64,000 bases of DNA, from contig JAHBUP010000001.1 in assembly GCA_019638015.1 (NCBI GenBank), positions 3,690,424 through 3,754,423 on the forward strand, written 5' to 3'. Positions 1 through 7,998 of this stretch are shown here, in pieces. The DNA is from Melioribacteraceae bacterium. GTDB lineage: Bacteria > Bacteroidota > Ignavibacteria > Ignavibacteriales > Melioribacteraceae. Below the pieces are notes generated by a model, which had not been told where the DNA came from, did no database searches, and was given only the letters and a program-made list of their open reading frames with translations. A program made the position numbers and the translations under genes. Numbering within the stretch: the stretch's first letter is position 1; every line of letters starts with the position of its first letter.

Positions 1-662
1 ATTATCCTACCGGGGCGGTAAATGTTACAATTGATGAGAACAAAGTGCCCCGTTTTAAAATCTCCTCCGAATGTAGTTTTGACTTTTTAGCTATATCTCA
101 AGAGATGAAAGATGATATTGAGAAAAACACAGATATACTTTACTTCGGTACTTTTTCTCAAAGAGGCAATATCGCGAAAGAGACGATTGATTCTTTGCTC
201 AATTTTGACATCAAATACTTTTGCGATTTGAATTTACGCCATAATTTTTTTACCAAAGAGATGATCGAGAAAGCATTATCTACCATACATCTTCTAAAGA
301 TGAATGAAGATGAATTAAATCAACTGATCAAAATCTTGAACCTAAATGGGAATGATCCAGTATCCGAGTTGATTGATAAATATTCAATTGATTTGATTGC
401 GGTAACGAAAGGAGAGAAAGGAGCAATACTCACTACAAAAAATGCAACCGATTATTACATCCCACCGCAGTTGGAAGTAATTGATACATTAGGAGCCGGG
501 GATGCCTTCGCCGCGGTTTTGTGTCTTGGTTATTATTACAAATTACCAATCGAGAAAATTAATATTCATGCCAATAATTTTGCGTCACAAATCTGTACCA
601 TCAATGGCGCCATTCCTACTGATGATTTATTGTATTCCAATCTGCGTAAAATTTTCACCTAA
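1..662 (+). CDS. PfkB-family carbohydrate kinase, fructokinase-like (5' partial)
   Basis: This is the C-terminal two thirds of a ribokinase/PfkB sugar kinase, which phosphorylates a sugar with ATP in the cytoplasm. The reading frame is open from the left edge (first full codon at position 3, reading YPTGAVNVTIDEN, the typical PfkB beta-lid strand), so the true start lies outside the window and the GTG at 45 is internal. The PfkB signature 2 (DTLGAGDAFAA) is present at about 483-515, with the catalytic-base Asp at 501-503. Fructokinase is the most likely specificity because of the PTG(A/T)V strand, but PfkB substrates cannot be fixed from sequence reading alone. The nearest downstream gene begins 127 bases later on the same strand. 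Confidence 0.88.
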   Translation, partial: YPTGAVNVTIDENKVPRFKISSECSFDFLAISQEMKDDIEKNTDILYFGTFSQRGNIAKETIDSLLNFDIKYFCDLNLRHNFFTKEMIEKALSTIHLLKMNEDELNQLIKILNLNGNDPVSELIDKYSIDLIAVTKGEKGAILTTKNATDYYIPPQLEVIDTLGAGDAFAAVLCLGYYYKLPIEKINIHANNFASQICTINGAIPTDDLLYSNLRKIFT

Positions 663-789
663 AGACATTTACTCCTATAATAACAAATCAAAACTCCTAC
701 TAATTTATTGCATTAAAAACATAGACAATACTACTGTTGTTTGTTTGTTCAGATTGCTAATTTTATTTCAACAATCTAATGGCATAATT

Positions 790-1926
790 ATGAAATCAAA
801 AATTTTTTCATCCCAATCAATTTTGACTGTTATATTTTTATTTGTCATGATAATTACCGCAACGGCTCAATCTGCCGAAAAACCGGCAACGAATATCAAG
901 GATGCCCTAAAATATCCCAGAACAGAAAACTCAATGCCCGGTTTATTTCCGGCACAAGTTGTTCAAGTTAATCACGAAAATTCTATATCAGAAAACAAAA
1001 TTAATTACGACGCCGTTTATGAAATGGTAAGTAAAGGATTGCTTCAATTAACAAATGAATCATCGTTAAAAAAAGCATGGCTTAAATTTGTTAAGCCAAA
1101 TGAAAAAGTAGGACTAAAAGTAAATCCAGTTGCGGGGCCAACATTAACAACCAGTACAGAAATAACTACGGTAATTATTAATCAATTGGTCGAGTCTGGT
1201 ATTCCCAAAGAGAACATACTTATTTGGGATAGACGTGAAGAGCAGCTTCTCGAAGCCGGATTTACTCAGGAGAAGTTTCCCGGCATCAAGATTATTGGCA
1301 CTGAGCGAGGAGAGAATGGATCGATGTACGATGAGAAGGGTGTTCTCTATGGTGAAAGAATGATAGATAAGGATTGGTACTATTGGGCTGATTGTGAGGA
1401 AAAATATGACAGCGCTACAATTCCATATATGATTAATGAAGGTAAGTATTCCTACTTCTCAAAAATTGCTACACAAATGGTTGATAAAATTATCAACATA
1501 CCAATACTCAAAAACGCTGGCTCCTCTGTTACTCTTTGTTTGAAAAATTTGGCATATGGCGTAACTACAAACACAGGCAGATTACACAAACAACTTTGGG
1601 CTGAAACCACAGCTGAAGTTAATGCGTTTCCTCCTCTCCGTGACAAGGTTGTGCTTAATATTGTTGATGGTATTAAGGGATGTTTTAATGGAGGACCGGG
1701 CGCTAATCCACAATTTTTTACAGAATATAAAACTGTACTAATTGGTACCGATCCGGTTGCTGTTGATAGAATTGGTTATGATATCGTCATCAAAAAAAGA
1801 ATAGAAGAAAACATTCAAAAAGAGGATAACCCTCGAGGTAGAATTTTTATGGAGCTTGCGGAAAAATTAGGACTCGGCACCGCTGATATCAAAAAAATTC
1901 AATTAAAAAATATTGACTTAAAATGA
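790..1926 (+). CDS. Secreted DUF362-domain protein
   Basis: The 378-residue protein starts at ATG 790, where a signal peptide follows (MKSKIF, then a hydrophobic stretch ending TATAQS). The longer open frame back to 502 overlaps the sugar kinase and looks non-coding. The DUF362 pattern is clear: a GLKVNPVAGPTLTTS strand, then a 'LVESGIPKENILIWDR' segment, and late in the protein GTDPVAVDRIGYD, matching the family's conserved DPVAxD box. No ferredoxin-type cysteine cluster of the kind fused to some DUF362 proteins is present. The biochemical role of the family is not established. Its stop overlaps the start of the next gene (ATGA at 1923-1926), so the two are almost certainly co-translated and both products are exported. 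Confidence 0.85.
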   Translation: MKSKIFSSQSILTVIFLFVMIITATAQSAEKPATNIKDALKYPRTENSMPGLFPAQVVQVNHENSISENKINYDAVYEMVSKGLLQLTNESSLKKAWLKFVKPNEKVGLKVNPVAGPTLTTSTEITTVIINQLVESGIPKENILIWDRREEQLLEAGFTQEKFPGIKIIGTERGENGSMYDEKGVLYGERMIDKDWYYWADCEEKYDSATIPYMINEGKYSYFSKIATQMVDKIINIPILKNAGSSVTLCLKNLAYGVTTNTGRLHKQLWAETTAEVNAFPPLRDKVVLNIVDGIKGCFNGGPGANPQFFTEYKTVLIGTDPVAVDRIGYDIVIKKRIEENIQKEDNPRGRIFMELAEKLGLGTADIKKIQLKNIDLK

Positions 1927-2702
1927 TGACAAGAAAAATCTTCCTTTATATATTTTTAATTATACTGATTAGTACTATTAATCTGTATCCTCAAATGGAT
2001 ACAGATTTTCCCTCAATCGCACAGCAAGATATTCCAGGTGGAATCATTTCAAAGAGTTCGTATTTTGATGGAGATGGGCTTTGGGGGCATATTAATGGCG
2101 GTGCCGATTTATATCTCGAATATGGTTTTGATAAATTGCTTTTTCAGGATATAGATTGGAAGGATCATAATTTTCGGGTTGAGTACTATAGAATGAAGAG
2201 TCCCGAATCCGCGTTTGGAATTTATTCCACTTCAATTTTTAAGTGTTCAAAACGTGATACAATTTCAAGGTATGTGTGTATTTCTCCCTATCAAGTTCAA
2301 TCGGCGTTGGGGCGTTTCTATATCTCAATTGCAAATAATAAGGGGACAAAAGAAGCTACCAAACTTACGATAGAGTTATTTTCAACTATTAATCGGAAAT
2401 CAGCTGAACAGCCATATGAACTACCAAAATTAGTAGGAGATAATTTTTTAGAAGATAATTTGCTAAACATCAAATTGGCGAAAGGAAATTTAGGTATACA
2501 GAATGGATTTCCAGAATTGAGCGGCTTATTTGAGGAGTTTAGTGGTTATTCTTTATATCACGATCCAATCTCTTCTACTTCAATAGTCAATTTTAAGTCT
2601 GAAAAGGATTTGGCAAGATTTATTGAGAAAGGTAAAGTCTTATCTGCTGAGAGATTTAAAATGAACCCGATTACAGGGAATTATCTGTTATTGAGGAACT
2701 GA
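1923..2702 (+). CDS. Secreted DUF6599-like protein
   Basis: The 259-residue protein has an N-terminal hydrophobic signal (MTRKIFLYIFLIILIST, ending at about INLYPQ). The start is ATG 1923 or the adjacent in-frame ATG 1926; the stop of the DUF362 gene overlaps it by four bases. The segment HINGGADLYLEYGF followed by a strand with a YYRMKSPESAFGIYS motif resembles the uncharacterised DUF6599 family, whose hallmark is an 'INGGA..Y..YGF' block; I assign this from memory with moderate certainty. No catalytic residues are obvious. The tight coupling to the DUF362 gene suggests a shared function outside the cytoplasm. Confidence 0.72.
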   Translation: MMTRKIFLYIFLIILISTINLYPQMDTDFPSIAQQDIPGGIISKSSYFDGDGLWGHINGGADLYLEYGFDKLLFQDIDWKDHNFRVEYYRMKSPESAFGIYSTSIFKCSKRDTISRYVCISPYQVQSALGRFYISIANNKGTKEATKLTIELFSTINRKSAEQPYELPKLVGDNFLEDNLLNIKLAKGNLGIQNGFPELSGLFEEFSGYSLYHDPISSTSIVNFKSEKDLARFIEKGKVLSAERFKMNPITGNYLLLRN

Positions 2703-2742
2703 CTAATAAGAGAAAGGTCAGCCGAATTGCGAATTGTTTTTT

Positions 2743-2781
2743 AACGCAGAGAACGCTGAGTTTTCACGGAGTGCGCTAAAG
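2743..2781. repeat. Dispersed 'CGCAGAG'-type intergenic repeat unit
   Basis: Between two convergent genes lies AACGCAGAGAACGCTGAG followed directly by TTTTCACGGAGTGCGCTAAAG. The two halves share the (C)GCAGAG / (C)GGAG-GCGC pattern of degenerate motifs that I recall recurring between genes in many bacteria. The base composition (GC-rich islands in an AT-rich spacer) differs from its surroundings. It has no open reading frame of note. Only one copy is visible in this window, so its repetitive nature is inferred. Confidence 0.35.
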
Positions 2782-2825
2782 ATTAAATATTCTGTTTTTT
2801 GCTACCTAGTAATTTCTAGGAATAA

Positions 2826-3221
2826 TTATCTGCTCTTTTTAGGTTCTTCTTTTTTCTGAACGAGTTCTACATTTATATCTTCGGGTAAAAGATTGTACAT
2901 CGATCCAGTAAACATATCAATCAGCATTCCGGGAAGAACTCCATTAAATACATTGAGCCAAAAGTAGAATGAAATTTTTCTGGTAATTTGGGTTTCGTAA
3001 GGTTCATAACCATCTAATTCAACTTTAAGATTATGATTGGTGCCTCTTTCAATATTAATAGTTTGGGGGCTATTGCCGAATCGTTTTCCATTAATTGAAA
3101 TTTTCGCGTTCTCCGGGGTAGTTTTTATTACAACATCTTGTGTAGTTGTATTTAAAACCGTTGAGCATGCTGAACTAATTAAAACAACAAGAACCAGTGC
3201 TAATATTTTATAAAATTTCAT
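2826..3221 (-). CDS. PEGA-domain lipoprotein
   Basis: The 131-residue protein carries a lipoprotein signal (MKFYKILALVLVVLISSAC), with the lipobox Cys at residue 19. Next comes a PEGA repeat (VVIKTTPENAKISINGKRFG, then NIERGTNHNLKVELDGYEPY), a beta domain typical of surface-exposed proteins. A hydrophobic C-terminal part (PGMLIDMFTGSMYNLLPE) matches the 'GxxxDxxTGxxY.L.P' tail common in PEGA lipoproteins, and the last residues are Lys/Glu-rich. The start at 3221 is chosen over the upstream ATG at 3230 because a GGAGG motif (3231-3235 on the top strand as CCTCC) lies 9 bases before it. The alkaline phosphatase homologue lies upstream on the same strand, 83 bases away. Confidence 0.85.
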   Translation of the reverse strand: MKFYKILALVLVVLISSACSTVLNTTTQDVVIKTTPENAKISINGKRFGNSPQTINIERGTNHNLKVELDGYEPYETQITRKISFYFWLNVFNGVLPGMLIDMFTGSMYNLLPEDINVELVQKKEEPKKSR

Positions 3222-3230
3222 GATAATCAT

Positions 3231-3235
3231 CCTCC
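3231..3235 (-). promoter_or_regulatory. Shine-Dalgarno GGAGG deciding the PEGA lipoprotein start
   Basis: A perfect GGAGG sits 9 bases upstream of ATG 3221 and directly abuts the alternative ATG 3230. The spacing favours 3221, which also gives the best lipoprotein signal peptide. Confidence 0.7.
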
Positions 3236-3304
3236 AATCTGATTATCGAAATTTTTTCGTAAAAATTAATAGTTAACTCCGGTAATCTTTGTTATTAGAA
3301 ATTA

Positions 3305-4594
3305 TCAGAGCCATCTTCCAAAAAGTGTTAAATACATTAATCGATAAATAAATGTGTTATCAATTTTCCCCCTCATTCTCTCTGAATTTAAACCGTGAGC
3401 CCGGGCAATGACCGAACCTGCAACGTCGCCATAACTCGACCATACAAGTCCAAAAGGGAAAACATTACCATTTTTATCCGGCGCAGAAACAAAAGGCAAA
3501 GAGCCGGTTCCTTTAATTCCATCCATCGGGGCGCCGTTTGAATCATTTGTGGGTAACAATTTATTCTCGGTTAGTAGTGATCGATCAAAACCAACAACTT
3601 CCATTCCCCCAGCTTCACTATCGGATGCGGTAACCAATAATGTATTTGGATTATTTTCAACAAATCTAATTGCCGTACCAATCGCTTCATCCGCACGTTT
3701 AAGAGCTTCAAGTTTTGCTTGTGCATTATTTTTATTTCCGAAATTATCGGTGCCTTCTTCTTCAACCACTAATAAAAATTTACCTTTACTCGAAAAAAAT
3801 TTAAGAGCAAAGTCTGTCATTTCTTTAAGTGTTGGTGACGTAGCATTGTAATTAGCCAGATTAAGTTTTTGCTGTTCCTCTTCTGATTTATCGTTAAAAG
3901 TATTTTCTTCGGCAAACACTCCCAGTACCTTTTTTTCGTTGGGATCGAGATTCAACAATTCATCTTTTGTATAGATAATTTTATAACCATTCTTTATTGC
4001 CCATTCTATTAGATTATTACCATCCTTTCTTTTTCCGCTTTTAGTGAATCTCCCCTTTGTACCTTCAGGAAGCATCCAGATTTCACCTCCGGAAAAAATA
4101 AGATCGGTTCCCGATTCAATAACTTTTTTAGTAATAATTTCATGATTTGATCTTTTGACATTACTGGATACGAACACTGCAGTCCCAGGCTCAATTATAG
4201 AACCGGAGTTTATTATTCCAGTAAAAATTCCAGCGGCTTTTGCTTCTTGCATTATGCTCAACTGCTTGCCGGATAGTGCCAATGGAATTTCATTATCGAC
4301 CATTCCAAATGATTCATAATCTGCCTTAATTCCATATGCGTGAATTGTGGCTCCAGCATTTGATGAGGCGGCAATTCTGTTTTTTATATGTCCTTGGTAT
4401 AAACCTACCGCATCAAGTTTATCCCAATTAATTTCGTTATCTGGACCCGCTGTTAATATACGAAGCGCGTTCCAATCTGCTAAACCGGTTCCATCTGGAT
4501 GAATAAATATTACACTTCCGGTTATATTATTTTGATTCTGTGCTAAGAATAAATTAAATATCAGTAATGAAGCGAAAAATATTTTTTTTAACAT
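3305..4594 (-). CDS. Secreted alkaline phosphatase homologue with substituted metal ligands
   Basis: The 429-residue protein has a signal peptide (MLKKIFFASLLIFNLFLAQ) and the alkaline phosphatase fold signature: a metal-Asp strand (FIHPDGTG, Asp34), the nucleophile segment ASSNAGATIHAYG (Ser78, aligned with E. coli Ser102), a VEEEGTDNFGNKNNA block and a C-terminal DNTFIYRL that matches the family's 'DNT-I' end. In E. coli the corresponding positions include His331, His370 and His412. Here, by my hand alignment, these are Asn287, Ser326 and no His, while Asp34, Glu278, Asp283 and Asp325 are kept. The Asp before the nucleophile is Ser77. It may be a phosphomonoesterase with a different metal use, or a binding protein; zinc dependence should not be assumed. 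It lies between nadB and the PEGA lipoprotein on the same strand. Confidence 0.8.
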   Translation of the reverse strand: MLKKIFFASLLIFNLFLAQNQNNITGSVIFIHPDGTGLADWNALRILTAGPDNEINWDKLDAVGLYQGHIKNRIAASSNAGATIHAYGIKADYESFGMVDNEIPLALSGKQLSIMQEAKAAGIFTGIINSGSIIEPGTAVFVSSNVKRSNHEIITKKVIESGTDLIFSGGEIWMLPEGTKGRFTKSGKRKDGNNLIEWAIKNGYKIIYTKDELLNLDPNEKKVLGVFAEENTFNDKSEEEQQKLNLANYNATSPTLKEMTDFALKFFSSKGKFLLVVEEEGTDNFGNKNNAQAKLEALKRADEAIGTAIRFVENNPNTLLVTASDSEAGGMEVVGFDRSLLTENKLLPTNDSNGAPMDGIKGTGSLPFVSAPDKNGNVFPFGLVWSSYGDVAGSVIARAHGLNSERMRGKIDNTFIYRLMYLTLFGRWL

Positions 4595-4659
4595 TCGATT
4601 CCTTTAAATATTTTTGATGAACATAACTTCAGCACAATTAATACAAATTATGTTTGTTA

Positions 4660-6240
4660 TTATTCCTTTATTATTTCTGTTAATTTTAGCCCACTAAATT
4701 TATTTTGGATAATCATATAATTCTTCTCGTTTTCGCTTGTAAAATCATCACGAAAGTGACATCCTCGACTTTCCTCTCTAATTAACGCTGAAGTAGTTAT
4801 AAGAAGTGCCACGTTAACAAAGTTAATTGCAGAGCTAGCGTAATACTCGTTTTCATTATCTGGAATATTTTCTCGAAGCATACTTAATTTATTGATAGCT
4901 GAATTTAATTCTTCCTGAATTCTAACAACGCCAACATTGTTCATCATTATCATCGCAACTTGATTTTTCAATTTATTGAACCAACTCAATCTGCTCTCAT
5001 TTATAAAATAATCAACAATGTTATTGTCAAAAGAAACTTCTTTTGCTTTATTCATTATCGAATGCTCCACTGCTCTCTTCGCAAAAACTAAACATTCCAG
5101 AAGGGAATTACCGGCAAGCTTATTTGCACCATGAACACCGCTTGAAGCTGCTTCTCCGACCGCATACAATGCTCTAATATTTGTTTCTCCCCAGAGACCA
5201 GTTTTAACTCCCCCGATATTATAATATGCTGTCGGGGCCACCGGAATTAAATCTTTAGTGATGTCAATGCCATATTTTAATGCTTCATTATAAATATTTG
5301 GGAAATGATTTCTAATTTTTTCCGAATCAAGATGTCTCATATCCAAATATATATTTGGTTTGAGATTTTTTTTCAACTCAACATAAACCGATTTTGCCAC
5401 AACATCCCTATCCGCCATTTCAGCCGCTTCATCATTTTCAACCATAAAACGATTTAATTCATGATTTAAAAGATACGCTCCCGCTTTTAGGACTCTTTCG
5501 CTGATTAAAAATGTATCTCCATTCGTAGAAACAAACGCGGTAGAATGAAATTGTATAAACTCCATATTCTCAACATCCGCCCCCGCATTGTAGGCTAGAG
5601 AAATTCCCTCCCCCAACGAAGAGTAAGGATTAGTTTTTTGCTGGTAAATTGCGGAAGCGCCCCCGGTAGCAAGTATAATTGATGAGCCGAACAGTGTAAA
5701 AGATTTTTTACTCTCACAATCATAAACATGAACACCTGAACATATTTTATTCTCTACAATTAAGTGATAGACTATACTGCTCTCAATTAGTTTAATGTTT
5801 TTATTTTTTTTAACAAGGTCGATATAAAAATTAATTATCTCTCTTCCGGTTAAGTCGCCCCCCGAATATAAAATTCTATTTTGTGAATGACCGACTTCCG
5901 AATCAACAACAATTTCATCATTTTCCCATTCGAAGGGCATACCCATTTTAATTAATTCATTAACTCTTTGGGCGCCTTCATTAACAAGAATTTCGACCGC
6001 GGATCTGTTACATAGTCCTCTTCCAGCGGCAAGTGTATCATTGATATGCGAATCAAATGAATCATTCTGGTCAACTACAGCGGCAATTCCACCCTGAGCC
6101 CAAAATGAATTACCAAATTCCAGTCTGGTTTTTGTTATCAAAGCTACAGTTCCATGTTTTGAAGCTTCAAGTGCGGCATTAATTCCTGCTAAACCGCCAC
6201 CAACAACTATAAACTGAAAATAATTTTCTCTATTCATCAT
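4660..6240 (-). CDS. nadB: L-aspartate oxidase NadB
   Basis: NadB oxidises L-aspartate to iminoaspartate with FAD, the first step of de novo NAD synthesis in the cytoplasm. The 526-residue protein opens with the dinucleotide fold FIVVGGGLAGINAALEAS and contains the family blocks NSFWAQGGIAAV, HSQNRILYSGGDLTGREI, MEFIQFHSTAF, PTAYYNIGGVKT and GVHGANKLAGNSLLECLVF, with a helical C-terminal domain ending in ESRGCHFRDDF. I place the start at ATG 6240 (6237 is equally possible), because the frame upstream only continues from a TTG with no homology. Neither nadA nor nadC is nearby. Confidence 0.95.
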   Translation of the reverse strand: MMNRENYFQFIVVGGGLAGINAALEASKHGTVALITKTRLEFGNSFWAQGGIAAVVDQNDSFDSHINDTLAAGRGLCNRSAVEILVNEGAQRVNELIKMGMPFEWENDEIVVDSEVGHSQNRILYSGGDLTGREIINFYIDLVKKNKNIKLIESSIVYHLIVENKICSGVHVYDCESKKSFTLFGSSIILATGGASAIYQQKTNPYSSLGEGISLAYNAGADVENMEFIQFHSTAFVSTNGDTFLISERVLKAGAYLLNHELNRFMVENDEAAEMADRDVVAKSVYVELKKNLKPNIYLDMRHLDSEKIRNHFPNIYNEALKYGIDITKDLIPVAPTAYYNIGGVKTGLWGETNIRALYAVGEAASSGVHGANKLAGNSLLECLVFAKRAVEHSIMNKAKEVSFDNNIVDYFINESRLSWFNKLKNQVAMIMMNNVGVVRIQEELNSAINKLSMLRENIPDNENEYYASSAINFVNVALLITTSALIREESRGCHFRDDFTSENEKNYMIIQNKFSGLKLTEIIKE

Positions 6241-6451
6241 ATATATTGTGTAATTTGTTAAACAAAGATACAAAATCGTTCACTAAGGCGATTCAGTTCG
6301 TAAGCAAAAAGTCATTGGGTGATTCGCACAAATTAATATTGATTGGTTAGATAGCATGGTTGAATTTATAGTATTAGTGCGTTTATTAATATTAATCTGT
6401 CATCGAAAATGAAAAATAATTTTTTAAAAGATAGAAAAAAGCTACACGCTG

Positions 6452-6859
6452 TTAGTCCAATTTCCTTTTTATCATATATCTATTATTATCTTCAATTTTC
6501 GTAAAACCAAATTTTTCATAAAGCCCGTGAGCATCCCAGGTGGCCAGCATCCATGAACGTATGTTTTTTAATTTATCATGATTTAGTATTTCTTCCATAA
6601 GCTGTTTTGATAATCCCCTTCCTCTGTACTCCTCGATAATAAATAAATCAGCTATGTATGCGAAAAATGTAAAATCTGTTGTTACCCTCGCAAAACCAAC
6701 CTGGGTTTGATTATCAAAAACACCGAAACAGAAGGAATTATCAATTGCGTTAACAACTCTTTCCCTAGCTACCCCTTGTGACCAATATGAATTAGCTAAA
6801 AAATTGTGAATTAAGTTTACATCAAACTTCTCACGACTGTTAGAAAAAGTAATTTTCAT
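6452..6859 (-). CDS. GNAT-family N-acetyltransferase
   Basis: The 135-residue protein is a single GNAT domain, transferring an acetyl group from acetyl-CoA to an unknown amine. Visible are the beta4 strand (QVGFARVTTDFTFFAYIADLFI), the acetyl-CoA pyrophosphate loop EEYRGRGLSKQLM (the R/Q-x-x-G-x-G/A pattern) and the C-terminal LYEKFGFTKIED strand. The start ATG at 6859 is used instead of a TTG two codons upstream. The N-terminal WSQGVARERVVNAIDNS segment is typical of a small subgroup of stand-alone GNATs. The substrate cannot be read from sequence. It is divergent from the downstream secreted hydrolase gene. Confidence 0.88.
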   Translation of the reverse strand: MKITFSNSREKFDVNLIHNFLANSYWSQGVARERVVNAIDNSFCFGVFDNQTQVGFARVTTDFTFFAYIADLFIIEEYRGRGLSKQLMEEILNHDKLKNIRSWMLATWDAHGLYEKFGFTKIEDNNRYMIKRKLD

Positions 6860-6996
6860 ATTCAATTATTGTTTTGTTAAGAAATTTTTGAACTATTTTT
6901 ATATTGATTAAGGTTTCTAAAGTTATTAATTCAGTAGTCAAACTGTTATATCAAAATTAAACAGTTTAGCTTACAAAGAAAATATGGAGCGAAGAG

Positions 6997-7908
6997 ATGA
7001 ATCTAACAAGAAAAAATTTCCTTAAAACTGTATCTGTACTGGCCGGGGGATTAATACTACCTAATAGAAATATTTTTGCCTCGCTATCAACTGAGCCGAA
7101 AGGCTTTACACCACTTAGAAACAATATTGGTATTTTCACAGAACGGGGAGGAACAATTGGCTGGTATATTAATGATGACGCTGTTGCAATTATTGACTCC
7201 CAATATCCCGAGCAAGCTCAAAATATGTTTACCGGTTTAAGATCGAAAACAAAGAGAAACATTGATATTCTATTTAATACCCATCATCATGGCGATCATA
7301 CATCAGGGAATATTCATTTAAAAGAATTTGCTACTAAAATTGTTGCTCACGAAAATTCAAAAATGTTACAAGAAAAGAATAATGGAAATGACCCAGCTAA
7401 ACCACAGGCTTATCCCACAGCTACTTTTAAAAATACATGGGGCGAGAAACTTGGTGATGAAAAAGCCACAGCAATGTATTTTGGTAGAGCACACACTGCC
7501 GGTGATTCAATAATTCATTTTGAAGAAGCTAATATTGCTCATATGGGAGATCTAGTTTTTAATAAAACTTATCCCTTCATCGATCTCAATGGTGGCGGGG
7601 ATTTACGAAACTGGATCAAAGTTATTGAAAGTGCGGCTAAACATTTCGATAAAGATACACTTTTCATTTTTGGGCATGGTGCAGATGATTCCTTATTAAC
7701 TGGATCACGAGCAGACTTACATTACGCGAAAGACTTTATTGACTCTCTAGTTAATTTTGTGTCGGGAGAAATAAAGAAAGGAAAAACTAGAGATGATATT
7801 ATTACAGCTGAAGCTATTCCTAATTTCGAGGGATTAAAGGAACGATGGGCTGGGGCAAAAAAAATGACAATTGAAAAAGCTTACGATTTACTTATAAAAG
7901 AAATATGA
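6997..7908 (+). CDS. Exported metallo-beta-lactamase-fold hydrolase
   Basis: The 303-residue protein begins with a Tat-like export signal (TRKNFLKTVSVLAGGLILP), although the twin arginine is Arg-Lys. The MBL zinc motif is intact: NTHHHGDHTSGN gives His96-x-His98-x-Asp100-His101. It is followed by GRAHTAGDSIIHF (third His), an AHMGDLVFN Asp and FIFGHGADD (last His). It is therefore a di-zinc hydrolase of the periplasm. The substrate is unknown: quinoprotein-relay or SoxH-like, lactonase and beta-lactamase functions are all conceivable. ATG 6997 has a GGAG 7 bases upstream at 6986-6989. A bidirectional terminator separates it from the convergent glucosidase gene. Confidence 0.88.
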   Translation: MNLTRKNFLKTVSVLAGGLILPNRNIFASLSTEPKGFTPLRNNIGIFTERGGTIGWYINDDAVAIIDSQYPEQAQNMFTGLRSKTKRNIDILFNTHHHGDHTSGNIHLKEFATKIVAHENSKMLQEKNNGNDPAKPQAYPTATFKNTWGEKLGDEKATAMYFGRAHTAGDSIIHFEEANIAHMGDLVFNKTYPFIDLNGGGDLRNWIKVIESAAKHFDKDTLFIFGHGADDSLLTGSRADLHYAKDFIDSLVNFVSGEIKKGKTRDDIITAEAIPNFEGLKERWAGAKKMTIEKAYDLLIKEI

Positions 7909-7956
7909 TCTAATAATTATTAATAGATGAACAATTTATAATTCAATTGTAATTAA

Positions 7957-7990
7957 GACTTAGAGCTGACCCCGGCTCTAAGTCTTTATT
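7957..7990. terminator. Bidirectional rho-independent terminator
   Basis: A perfect 10-bp stem GACTTAGAGC (7957-7966) / GCTCTAAGTC (7975-7984) with an 8-base loop is followed by TTTATTTTATA, and on the other strand by an AT-rich tail. It lies between convergent genes ending at 7908 and 7999. Confidence 0.85.
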
Positions 7991-7998
7991 TTATAACA

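Noticed and set aside
502..789. N-terminal extension of the DUF362 protein frame
   Set aside because: It overlaps the sugar kinase gene and the protein has a clean signal peptide starting at 790, so the extension is not a real start.
2805..2820. CCTAG-TAATTT-CTAGG hairpin as a terminator
   Set aside because: A 5-bp stem with two GC pairs is too weak to call alone, although it is near the end of the PEGA lipoprotein gene.
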